Source: Clostridia bacterium | Lineage (GTDB): Bacteria > Bacillota > Clostridia > Christensenellales > Aristaeellaceae | Direction of reading: 5' to 3' | NCBI GenBank assembly: GCA_017512675.1 | Contig: JAFWEY010000150.1 | Coordinates: 1-36,444 of the forward strand | DNA length: 36,444 bases | Part shown: in pieces, positions 1 through 8,700 of the stretch | Position numbering within the stretch: position 1 is the stretch's first letter | Layout: every line of letters starts with the position of its first letter | The notes under the pieces: model-generated | What the model was told of the DNA's origin: nothing | The model's input: only the letters and a program-made list of their open reading frames with translations | The model's database searches: none | Position numbers and translations under genes: made by a program

Positions 1-828
1 CGTCCCGGCGGCGTCCGCCGTCAGCGTGCCGCTTCCGTTGTCCGTTCCGTTCACCAGCCAGACGATCTCCTCCGCCTTCAGCGGGTATTCGTCCCCGTAC
101 TGATCCGTGCAGGACGCCGCAAGCTTCGTCAGGTCAAAGGTGTCATTCCCGTCGTGCAGGATGTATTCCGTCAGTATCGGGCTGTATGGGTCGTCCGCCA
201 GCGCCATTTCCGCGGGCGCCCGGGCCGGCTTCACCGTCAGCGCCAGTTCGTTCGACCGCACCTTCGTGCCGTTCAGCGTGAACGCGATGCCGTACGTCCC
301 AGCGGCATTCACCGTCAGCGTGCCGCTTCCGTTGTCCGCGCCGTTTACCAGCCAGACGATCTCCTCCGCCTTCAGCGGGTACTCGCCGCCGTATTGATCG
401 ACGCAGGACGTCTTCAGCTTCGTCAGATCAAAGGTGTCGTCCCCATCGTTCAGGATATAATCCGCGAGGACCGGATTGTACCTGTCGTCCGCCAGCGTCA
501 TTTCCGCAGGCGCCCGGGCCGGCTTCACCGTCAGCACCAGGTCGTTCGAATTCTTCGTCATCTCCGGCAGGCTGCAGCGGATGACGTACCTGCCCGCCTG
601 ATCGACGGTCAGCGTCGGGCCGTTCAGCGCCGCTCCGTTTGCCGACCAGTTCAGCGCGTTCATATCCACCGGATAATCGTCGCCGTACTGGTCGACGGCG
701 GCTGCCGTCAGCTTCCGCAAATCGAAGGTGTCGCCGCCGTCGTGCAGAATATAGTCTGCCAGCAGCGGATCGTATTCATCGTCCGACAGCGTGATGCTCA
801 CAGGCTTCGGAGCTTCTTCGACCGTCAG
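1..828 (-). repeat. 294-bp in-frame tandem repeats (98-residue Ig-like units)
   Basis: Three consecutive units begin (minus-strand sense) at 828, 534 and 240, an exact 294-bp period; the third continues past the window edge. Each encodes a 98-residue unit with landmarks DDxYxPxLxxYIL, DTFDLxKL, DQYGxxYP and GTLTVxxAGTY. The two units nearest the edge are almost identical at DNA level, for example the shared stretch CAGCGTGCCGCTTCCGTTGTCC at 22 and 316, less its last two bases. The unit starting at 828 is more diverged. Near-identical adjacent copies suggest recent duplication, and copy number may vary between strains. Confidence 0.9.
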
Positions 829-3171
829 GCTCAGACCGTTGGATTCGACGGACCCATCCGCTGTGCGAACCTTCAGCGAATACGTGCCCGGCTCCGCTAC
901 CCTGAAGGCCGTCGGGTCGTCGATCTTTTCCGCGTCGCCCGTATCCTTCGAAACATACCAGACCAGGTCATCCGGAGCGGGCATCGCTTCGCCTGACTGA
1001 TCCAGGCACTGAAGCTTCAGGCTGCTCAGGTTGTAGGTGCGGCTGGATACGCTGCCCAGGCGCCAGGTCGCCAGCAGGTTCCCGGGATCCGAAATCTCCA
1101 GCGCCGTGAGCCGCTGGGGCTCCGCGACGCGCACCGGCAGCCATTCGGAGTGCACGCTGGCGTTATCTCCCCACTGCGCGCAAATCCGGTTCTCTCCCGC
1201 CGCCAGGAACTTCAGGCTGTTGTTCTCGTCAATGGAGATCGTGCCGTTGGGAAGCTCGGCTCGCCATTTGATGGGCACCGTCACCGGCATCCCGTCCGGA
1301 TCCAGCGCGTAGGCGGCCACCGGGCTGATCTCGCCGTCCAGCTTGATATCCGGATCCCCGACATGGCCGCTGACCTGGCCCTCGGCCACGATCCTGTAGC
1401 CTTCGGCATTCGCCGTGGTCTTTACCACAAGCGTCGCCTGGTTGTCCACATTCTTCGGATCGATATAGACAGTTTTGTCCCCGGTGGCGCCTACCGGCGT
1501 CTTGTCCACGTCGATGTAGGTATTCTCGGGAACCAGGAACTTGAGGACCACCGTGCCGCCGGGCTGCAGCGCGGTCAGCGTCAGCTTGCACGTCACAGGA
1601 TCCTTTTCCAATTTGATATAGTCGTTTTTGTTTCCTTCGATAGGATTGCCGGAGGTGTCCTCCAGAATCCAGCTGCCCTGGGCGTCATCGAAGCCATAAT
1701 AGGGAGCGTCGCTGACGTTGAGGCCCACAACCTGCACGGTCGAGACGTCCAGCGCATCGCCCGTGTTCATCGTCATGCTGGTGCGCTTGTCATTGAGCTC
1801 CACCCGCGCCAGGTTTTTCAGCGGCCGGATTTCGCTCAGCCGGCTGGTAAGGTATCTGATGCTGTAATCGAGCACCGTGCCGCCCTTGCTGAGCGGTACG
1901 TTTGTGTAGATGGACATCGCAAGGGTCTGCAGCGTGTCGTCATCATTGTTGATGCCGTCCGGTTCCGCAGCCCTGTTTTTCACGCGCTGGTAGAGGTCAT
2001 GGCGCGCGTCGGTGGAGTTGCGGTTGGTGTCCGCCTCGTAGACCGTCGCGGCGTAGGACTTCCCGCTCCTTTGAAAATTAAACAGGTATATGATCATAAC
2101 CTTGTAACTCAGGGCGAAGGGCATCTTGATGTCGATATTCATGGAGCCGTCGCCCTGGCTCTGGATGACCGTGGTCTGGGTATACGGCGGCAGCGCCGGC
2201 GAAATGCTGGAAGCGTTGGTGGAGCTACTGGTACTGGATTCGCCGTTGGTGTACGACTTTCCCGTCACAGACCCCCAGGTTTTGCTGTAGCCGCCGGAGA
2301 TCTCGCCTCCAATGGGCCAGTCTTTTTTCCCAAGGGTGATTTTTCCGCCGATATTCCAGGATTGCGTCTGGGAATACTGATAGCTGTCGGTGGAAGAAAG
2401 CGTCACGGTTTCGCTGACCGTGGTGGTCAGCTGCGCGCTGGCCTGGGCGGCCTGCGCGGTCTCGTTGATGAACGTCTGCGCGGCGGTCACGTCGGGTTCG
2501 TTCAAATCGAGCTTATAGTCTTCGGTCGCCATGATGTTCTTGGTGATGTAGCTGTCATTGACGACCTGCGCCACCTGGAAGTCGTAGAACACCACCGCGT
2601 AGGAACCCTCGCAGAACGGGATCGCTCGCGCATCCGCCTCCTCGTCCTCGATCCCCTTGTAGTAATACACGCAGGTTCGGGTTTTCTCGGCCAGATCCTT
2701 CGGCAGGTCAGGCAGCATCACCTTGTCTATGATATAACCGGAAGACGGGGACGCGCTGTTGATCGCATTGGCAGCAGCATTCACCGCGTCCTTGATGCTG
2801 TGCGCGGATCCCATGCCGGTGACGGTGGGATACCCGACCCGCCTGTTTTCCTTGATATTATCCCATACCGTAGTGCCGGTAGTGGTATCCCCGGCGTCCA
2901 CGATTCCTTCCGCGACCTGGGTCCAGCGGCTGATCAGCGACGGATAGGTCGTACTGCCCTGCGTCGTTTCCATGGACAGATAGTCTTTATAGAATGTCTC
3001 CGGGCCGCTGTCGAAGCTCGACGCCTTGCTGCCCAGCATGTCGTAGTAATTGATATCGATTCCGGATGATTTGAGAACAATCGTTTCGAAAAACTCGCTG
3101 TTCTCCGCCTGTGCAAGGCAAGGCAGCAGCGCTGTCAGCGCGATCAGGGTGATGCTCAGCCATCGTTTCAT
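1..3171 (-). CDS. Secreted aerolysin-like (ETX/MTX2-type) protein with Ig-like repeats, partial
   Basis: At least 1057 codons; the C-terminus lies beyond base 1. The ATG at 3171 follows GGAGGAGA and opens a signal peptide (MKRW, hydrophobic core, cleavage near AQA at residue 22), so the product is exported. Residues about 228-370 are rich in alternating Ser/Thr and include SQTQSWNIGGKITLGKKD, then IGGEISGGYSKTWGS, a Ser/Thr/Asn run, and LPPYTQTTV followed by MPFALSYKV. This order (amphipathic strand, GKK-D turn, second strand, PP-x-T, hydrophobic strand) is that of the pore-forming region of the aerolysin/epsilon-toxin superfamily. From about residue 600 there are Ig-like beta domains, ending in 98-residue repeats (first base of each at 828, 534 and 240). 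Family membership is inferred from pattern only. The target and whether it forms pores are unknown; it could be an adhesin reusing the fold. It lies 78 bp downstream of another exported-protein gene, with no terminator between them, so the two are probably co-transcribed. Confidence 0.85.
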   Translation of the reverse strand, partial: MKRWLSITLIALTALLPCLAQAENSEFFETIVLKSSGIDINYYDMLGSKASSFDSGPETFYKDYLSMETTQGSTTYPSLISRWTQVAEGIVDAGDTTTGTTVWDNIKENRRVGYPTVTGMGSAHSIKDAVNAAANAINSASPSSGYIIDKVMLPDLPKDLAEKTRTCVYYYKGIEDEEADARAIPFCEGSYAVVFYDFQVAQVVNDSYITKNIMATEDYKLDLNEPDVTAAQTFINETAQAAQASAQLTTTVSETVTLSSTDSYQYSQTQSWNIGGKITLGKKDWPIGGEISGGYSKTWGSVTGKSYTNGESSTSSSTNASSISPALPPYTQTTVIQSQGDGSMNIDIKMPFALSYKVMIIYLFNFQRSGKSYAATVYEADTNRNSTDARHDLYQRVKNRAAEPDGINNDDDTLQTLAMSIYTNVPLSKGGTVLDYSIRYLTSRLSEIRPLKNLARVELNDKRTSMTMNTGDALDVSTVQVVGLNVSDAPYYGFDDAQGSWILEDTSGNPIEGNKNDYIKLEKDPVTCKLTLTALQPGGTVVLKFLVPENTYIDVDKTPVGATGDKTVYIDPKNVDNQATLVVKTTANAEGYRIVAEGQVSGHVGDPDIKLDGEISPVAAYALDPDGMPVTVPIKWRAELPNGTISIDENNSLKFLAAGENRICAQWGDNASVHSEWLPVRVAEPQRLTALEISDPGNLLATWRLGSVSSRTYNLSSLKLQCLDQSGEAMPAPDDLVWYVSKDTGDAEKIDDPTAFRVAEPGTYSLKVRTADGSVESNGLSLTVEEAPKPVSITLSDDEYDPLLADYILHDGGDTFDLRKLTAAAVDQYGDDYPVDMNALNWSANGAALNGPTLTVDQAGRYVIRCSLPEMTKNSNDLVLTVKPARAPAEMTLADDRYNPVLADYILNDGDDTFDLTKLKTSCVDQYGGEYPLKAEEIVWLVNGADNGSGTLTVNAAGTYGIAFTLNGTKVRSNELALTVKPARAPAEMALADDPYSPILTEYILHDGNDTFDLTKLAASCTDQYGDEYPLKAEEIVWLVNGTDNGSGTLTADAAGT

Positions 3172-3249
3172 CGTTCAATCTCTCCTCCTCGCAAGTGCTC
3201 CTGCCGGGGGCAGCGAACCGCTCGGCGTTTCGGCAGTCCGGACGCCGGA

Positions 3250-4185
3250 TTACGGCGTGTAGAAGCGCTCGATCGCCGTAATTCTGCCGTTCTCCACGCT
3301 GACACGGGTATTGTACTGGTCGAATCCCCAGTCCGCCCCGGCCTCAATCGCCTGGGCAAGATCCGCGAAGCCTGTGGTTTCAGGGTTTTCCGGATCGGCG
3401 GCATCGTCATAGACCACATCTTCGCTCACCGGGAGCATCGCGATTCCCAAGTCGGTATACGCTGTCATATCGTCATATCCCCAGACGATGAAGCAGTTGC
3501 TTTCGTCCTCAGCGACCAGCGTAAAGCCGCCCTCCTCCAGGCCGCCGTTGATCAATACCATGCCGTCCGACCGCTCGATGTCCTCCACCGGGTAAGAGCG
3601 CCCGTCGATGACGATGACGTCTCCCTGCTCCAGCAGCCCGATTTCCGCGATATCGTAGGTGTCTTCGGAGAAAACGTGGAACGTCATCCAGGTGATGCCG
3701 TCTTCGAGCTCTTCGACGGCGTCGGCGTCGAAGGATGCCGGATACACGCCGTCCTCCACGTCCAGCAGGTCGAAATCCACCGGATTCGGCGCCACCGTGC
3801 GCGACAGCGATGCGCTATCCTCCGCATTCCACAGGCCCGGGATATCCACGTCGGCGACGTTTGTGATTTCGGCGCCGCCCTGCAGATCCGCGTAAATGTA
3901 CACCAGCGCCCAATGGGGCACAGGATTCGGAACCACCGGAGCGATCCGGCAGAGAATGCAGTAGTTCGTTCCCGCGACCAGCTGCGTGCCCAAAAGCGCT
4001 ACCGGGGTGTATTCCGCCCCCACCAGGCTCTCCATCGCCTTGTCGAAAGCCGCCTGCGCGTCCGCGGGCAGCGCGGCAGCTTCTTGGGATGCGATCTCCC
4101 AGCCGCCGTCCATGGGTTCGGCCGCCGCAGCGGCGACGCACAGCGCCAGCACCATAACCATTGCGATTCGTATCAGTTTTCTCAT
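3250..4185 (-). CDS. Secreted protein with cystatin-like QLVAG motif
   Basis: 311 residues. The start at 4185 is chosen because AAGGAGG sits 8 bases upstream and it opens a clear signal peptide (MRKLIRIAMVMVLALCV then an Ala run to AEP); an upstream in-frame ATG at 4221 would bury it. The mature N-terminus has a GGW motif, an Ala-rich helix-like segment (AQAAFDKAMESLVGAEY), then GTQLVAGTNYCILCRI and VPHWALVYIY. A glycine near the N-terminus, Q-x-V-x-G in a hairpin and a later P-x-W resemble the landmarks of the cystatin fold. The C-terminal part is acidic, with NPETTGFADLAQAIEAG near the end, and is not recognised. Similar small secreted proteins occur in Clostridia, usually as hypothetical. 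Whether it inhibits proteases is not shown; the fold may be used only for binding. It has its own promoter candidate and precedes the aerolysin-like gene by 78 bp. Confidence 0.85.
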   Translation of the reverse strand: MRKLIRIAMVMVLALCVAAAAAEPMDGGWEIASQEAAALPADAQAAFDKAMESLVGAEYTPVALLGTQLVAGTNYCILCRIAPVVPNPVPHWALVYIYADLQGGAEITNVADVDIPGLWNAEDSASLSRTVAPNPVDFDLLDVEDGVYPASFDADAVEELEDGITWMTFHVFSEDTYDIAEIGLLEQGDVIVIDGRSYPVEDIERSDGMVLINGGLEEGGFTLVAEDESNCFIVWGYDDMTAYTDLGIAMLPVSEDVVYDDAADPENPETTGFADLAQAIEAGADWGFDQYNTRVSVENGRITAIERFYTP

Positions 4186-4279
4186 GTGGATGTCCTCCTT
4201 CATGGTTCCGCAGTTTCGCACCCGAAAGAAAATGGAATTGCACGTTCCGGCATACCGTTATCAGCCGTCTTCCGCCGCA

Positions 4280-4308
4280 AGTATACCACAGCCTGCCCGC
4301 CGCTGCAA
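4280..4308 (-). promoter_or_regulatory. Probable sigma-A promoter for the 4185 gene
   Basis: On the minus strand a TTGCAG -35 hexamer (4303-4308) and a TATACT -10 hexamer (4280-4285) are separated by exactly 17 bases. Transcription would start near 4273, giving a leader of about 88 nt before the ATG at 4185. The -10 matches consensus in five of six positions; the -35 matches only in TTG. The rest of the 469-bp gap (4186-4654) holds a probable terminator and a 13-bp palindrome CTTAATCATTAAG at 4483-4495. No reading frame with a ribosome binding site was seen in it. Confidence 0.6.
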
Positions 4309-4566
4309 TCGGCTTCTTCCGAACGAACGCCGTTCCGAAGGCTTCCTTTCGAGAATGAAGCACACTCTCTTCCGCCTTTCACCGAGACGCATTCGTCCCT
4401 TTTCGGACGCCTCACTTATATAGTGTCCAAAAACGCCGAAAACCCGAGGGAAAACTGCCGTCCTTTCGAAATTTAACCGTTTCTTAATCATTAAGCAGAC
4501 AGCGCTTGGATCCGGCGCCGGGCGCACCGGAGCGCCGCCTTTCCGTCCCCTTTCCGGACTGCCGGT

Positions 4567-4605
4567 TTTCCGCCCGTGCGGAAACGAAAAGGGGCGGCCC
4601 CGCCC
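4567..4605 (-). terminator. Probable intrinsic terminator after the PG-binding protein gene
   Basis: About 50 bases beyond the stop codon at 4655 the minus strand can fold GGGCG (4605-4601) with CGCCC (4596-4592), followed by TTTTC. A second hairpin follows at once: TTTCCGC (4567-4573) pairs with GCGGAAA (4578-4584) across a 4-base loop. The first stem is short and the U-run has only four residues, so termination may be partial. Confidence 0.4.
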
Positions 4606-4654
4606 GGCGTGTATCGCCGTTCGGGACAGCCCTTCCGGACAAACCGTCCGCCTG

Positions 4655-5710
4655 TCAAATATCCTTCGCCAGCGCCGCGAAACGGATCAGGTCCTGCGAT
4701 GTGATCTCGTCAACCGGGATATCGAAGGTCTGGTATTTCGCTTCGATGCGCATCTGAACGCTCTCTGCTTCGCTGACCGCTTTTGCCGCTTCTTCGGTGA
4801 GCACGACCGTGCAGCCTTCCACGGAACGAATGCCTTCGAGGGTGTTCGTCATGTCCGATACCGGCAGCGAGAAGCGCCGGTCGCCAGCCTTGATCACCAA
4901 GTACTGCATGACGGGCCTTCTCGCGCACAGGCAGGTGATTTTGATCGCGGGGGCAACGGTGACCTCCTGCGCCGCGTTCTCCGATACGTCAAACCCGTAT
5001 TTCAGCGTGAACACCGCCTGATCGATGTCGGCCGCGCCGGACGCGTCGTAGCTGATCTCGTTTCCGTTGGAAATGAAGCCCTTTCCGTCGAACGCGTCAT
5101 AGGACAGCGAATACCCGCTGTCGAACACCGCATCCAGGCCGCCAACCCTGCCCTCCAGCGGGCCGTAGCTGGATCTTGGGGTCATCGAGGAGTCGAGAAC
5201 CGTTTCCGCAGACGCCATGGAAAAGAGGAGCATCTGCTCTACGGCGTCCAATCCGCCGGTCTGCTCCAGGCCGCAGTCGGTCTGGAAGGCAACGATCGCC
5301 TTCTCGCTCTGTCCGCCAAAGACGCCGTCCGCGGAGCCGGTCAGATACCCGAGCGTCTTCAGCGCTTCCTGCATTGCGCGAACGCCGTCGCCTTTTCCCC
5401 ATTTCTCGATCGGCTCGAAATCGGCCGTGGACTTCAGCGCCGTTACGTCGATATAGGGAAGAATGTCCGACAGGCCAGCGGCGTCACAGCGAAGAAGCTT
5501 TCCTTCGGTGTACACGAGATAGGAACCCGTCTCCGCCTCCGTACCGAGCAGCTGAACCAGATCGGTAACCACCGTAACGGACGTCTCATCCGCGACGGCC
5601 GTTCCCGTGATGGCAAACTGCCCGTCCGACTTCCGAATCGGTTCGGCACAAACCGCGAAACCCGCCGCCAGCATTGCCACAAGAACCAGAACCGAGATAC
5701 TCCTCTTCAT
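4655..5710 (-). CDS. Secreted peptidoglycan-binding-domain protein
   Basis: 351 residues. The ATG at 5710 is preceded by GGGAGGT at a normal distance and opens a signal peptide (MKRSISVLVLVAMLAAGFAV, cleavage near CA-EP at 22). Residues about 105-160 match the PG_binding_1 fold: GKGDGVRAMQEALKTLGYLT, SADGVFG, then EKAIVAFQ and GLDAVEQ. This is the three-helix cell-wall-binding unit found in lysins and cortex proteins. No catalytic domain is recognisable. The remainder, about 180-351, looks beta-rich with an internal CLCARRP motif and is not identified. FAVC before the cleavage site is not a good lipobox (Val at -1), so signal peptidase I export is more likely than a lipoprotein. It begins 50 bp after the stop of the giant repeat gene with no terminator between, so the two are probably co-transcribed and both act at the cell wall. 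Confidence 0.88.
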   Translation of the reverse strand: MKRSISVLVLVAMLAAGFAVCAEPIRKSDGQFAITGTAVADETSVTVVTDLVQLLGTEAETGSYLVYTEGKLLRCDAAGLSDILPYIDVTALKSTADFEPIEKWGKGDGVRAMQEALKTLGYLTGSADGVFGGQSEKAIVAFQTDCGLEQTGGLDAVEQMLLFSMASAETVLDSSMTPRSSYGPLEGRVGGLDAVFDSGYSLSYDAFDGKGFISNGNEISYDASGAADIDQAVFTLKYGFDVSENAAQEVTVAPAIKITCLCARRPVMQYLVIKAGDRRFSLPVSDMTNTLEGIRSVEGCTVVLTEEAAKAVSEAESVQMRIEAKYQTFDIPVDEITSQDLIRFAALAKDI

Positions 5711-5760
5711 GACCTTTACCTCCCGCTATTATTTTCTCCTGATGATTTGATGCGTTCCGA

Positions 5761-8700
5761 TCAGTCGTACCGGGCCCCGCCGGCCGTGTAGTGGTGAACC
5801 GTCGTCGTGCCGTCCGGATTGTACGTCCAGGTGGTGATCGCGAATTTCCGCTTGCCGGCGGTTACCTGCCCGTTCCGTCCGAATGTCGACTGTTTGACCT
5901 TCCTGTTCATCGCGTCGTATTCGTAATAACTGCCGTACAGATAGGAGGAATTGGCGATGGGGCGAAGGTTCGCGTCCAGGTATTCTTCCTTCAGCAGCAG
6001 TTTCCCGCTCTTGTCAAAGGTCTTGCGCAGGCAGCTGTACTGCCACTTCTTCGTCGGCCGGAGAACCGTCCAGTTTCTGGTGTAATAGGTCGTAACGGAT
6101 TCCGTATAATCCTCGTTGTAGCTTACCGTAAAGCCCGCGTACCGTTCCCTGAACACCGTCAGCTTCCCGTTGGCGTCCCAGTACTGCTCGAGAATCGGCT
6201 TGTTGTTTTCGTCGTACGCCCACGTCTTTGCGGCGCAGCCGTTCTTGAACGGGATGGAGATCTTCCCGTCCCTGTTGAAGTAGGTCTCCCGGATCTTGTT
6301 GCCGTTCGCGTCGTAATCGTAGGTGACGATCGCGTATCCCTGCTTCTTCGATTCAACCCGGTTTCCGTCCTTATCCAGGTACTCGATCGACATGACCTTC
6401 TTCTTGTCGTTGTAGGTCTTCACCATGACGGCGTAACCGTCCTCCAGCGTCAGCTGCTCGTCGTTCACGCTGTAGTAGCTCTCGGCGACCACGTTGCCCT
6501 CGGCGTCCCTGGTCGTGACGACGCGCGCGTAGCCCTTGCTGCTGGCGACGGGTTCGCCCTTTTCGTCGTAGTAGGCCGTGTCGCGCACCTTTTTGTTTTC
6601 GTCGTAGGTGTAAGCGATCGCCGCGACCCCTTCGGTGTTCCGGACGCTCATGCCGTCGGAGGTGAAGAACTTTTCGGTGAGCACGTTCCCGAACTCGTCG
6701 TAGTCGGTGATCATCAGGTTGTAGCCCTTGACCTTTACCGCGTTTCCTTCGGTATCGAAGTATTCGCGGCTGACGATCTTCTTGTCGGCGTTGTAGGCGA
6801 CCACCATCGCGTGGTATCCCGAGGTGGACAGCACCTTTTCCCCCTGTTCGCCGTAGTAGCTCTCGGAGATCTGCAGGTTGTTCCCGTCAAACGTGCGCAC
6901 GACCGCCGCGTAGCCGGAGCTGTTCTTCAGCAGCGAACCGTTCGCGGCGTAATACTGTTCGAGAACCACATTGCCCGCATCGTCGTAGTTCTTCAGGATG
7001 GATGCGTAGCCTTTCACGAGCATCGGCGCGCCGGTTTCGTCGTAGTACGATTCCTGCGTGACCCTGCCTTTATCGTCATACCGCTTGTGCACGGACGCGT
7101 ATTTCTTTGCCGTGCTGACAACCGCCTTGCCCTTCACATCGTAATACGTTTCCCGAATGACCCGTCCGTCCGCGTCCACGTCCCGGCCGATCATCGCGCA
7201 GCCGAGGGAGTCGACCAGGACCGGTTTCCCGGCGCTGTTCAAATACGTTTCCCGCAGCGCGGTCTTGCCTTCGCCGTACTCCTTGCGAACCTCGGCGTAG
7301 CCGTCCGCGCCGTCCGTTACCGCCAGATTGGCGTCGACATAGACCTGCCGGGTCGTATTGCCCTGGGCGTCGTATTCCCGCCGGATGACCGCGTAGCCGC
7401 CCGGGGTCATGAACAGCTTTCCGCCCTCGTCGTAATACCGCTCCTCCAGTTTGTGCCTGTCCCGGTCGAATGTGTATTCGACGACGGCCCAGCCCTTTGT
7501 GCCGGCCATCAGGTTTCCGTCCGCGTCCAGATATTCCGAATGATTGACGTTGTCGTACTCGTCGTAAGCCCGCCTCTCCCCGTAGGCGCCGACAGAGGAC
7601 GGAATCATCGGCTGCGCGTCGGCGTCGTAATACCGCAGCTCCGACACCTTGCCGTCCGCGTTGTAGCCCATATCCACGGTGACAACGCCGGACTTGTTCG
7701 CGCCCACCTTGCCGTCCGCGCCGAAATAGGTTTCACGGATGGACTGGCCCATGTCGTTGAAGGTGCGGTTCACGCCCGCGTAGTCTCCCTTGTACAGGGC
7801 GGGCTTGCCGTCCGCGCCGTAATACCGTTCCTTCACCTTCTGCCCGGCGGCGTTGTATTCCGTGCGGTGCTCACACCATCCTTCGTTGTTCACAATCGGC
7901 TGGCCGTCGGCATCCCCGTTTTTCTCGGCGCTCAGGTTTCCGTATTCATCGTAGCTCCTGTCGATCCTGTACGCGCCTTTGACGGCCATCGGCTGCCCTT
8001 CCGCGTCCAGATACCGCTCGAGCACGGTCTGGCCCTTTTTGTTGTACGCCTTTTCCTGGACGACAATGCCGCCCTTGTTCGGGGCCGGGTTCCCCTCCGC
8101 GTCCAGATACGTGACCCGGACCTCGCGCCCGCTGTCGTCGTAATCGCGGTTGATTCCCCACACACCGTCGCCGTTCAGCACGGGTTCCCCTGCCGCTCCC
8201 CAGAAGCGCTCGATGAGCTTTTTGCCTTTCCCGTTGTACGTGTACCCGGCGGACGCCCAGCCGGATTTGCCCGGCATGAGCCTGCCGTTCTGATCGAGCA
8301 GGTCGTTCCGGATCAGGTACCCGTTCTCATCGTAGGTGTTCTCTTCCATGTAGCTGCCCGTGCCCGGGTTCAGCATCAGTTTGCCGCTGGCATCCAGGTA
8401 TTCGACCTTTACCGGCTTGTTCTCCCCGTTGAGTTCGCGGCGGATCGAGTACACGCCGTTTTTGTTGGGCACCGGAGACTCGTTCTGATCGTACCAGGTT
8501 TCCACCGTGATCGCGCCGCCGAGCAGGACGTTCCGCTTCACCACGGCGTATTCTTTCTCCTTGAGCGCGAGATTCCCGTCGGGACCGTAATACCGTTCCT
8601 CCAGCTTGTTTTTGTTTTCATCGAACACGTATTCGGCGACCGCCCAGCCCTGTTTGCCGGCCATCAGGCCGCCCTGAGCGTCCGTCAGCTCCGAGCGGGA

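Noticed and set aside
154..3069. Long plus-strand open frames opposite the aerolysin-like gene
   Set aside because: They are Arg/His/Val-rich, typical of antisense translation of GC-rich genes, and the minus-strand gene has a clear start, export signal and domains.
4483..4495. CTTAATCATTAAG palindrome as an operator
   Set aside because: It lies nearly 180 bp upstream of the likely promoter, is short and A/T-rich, and has no second copy nearby.
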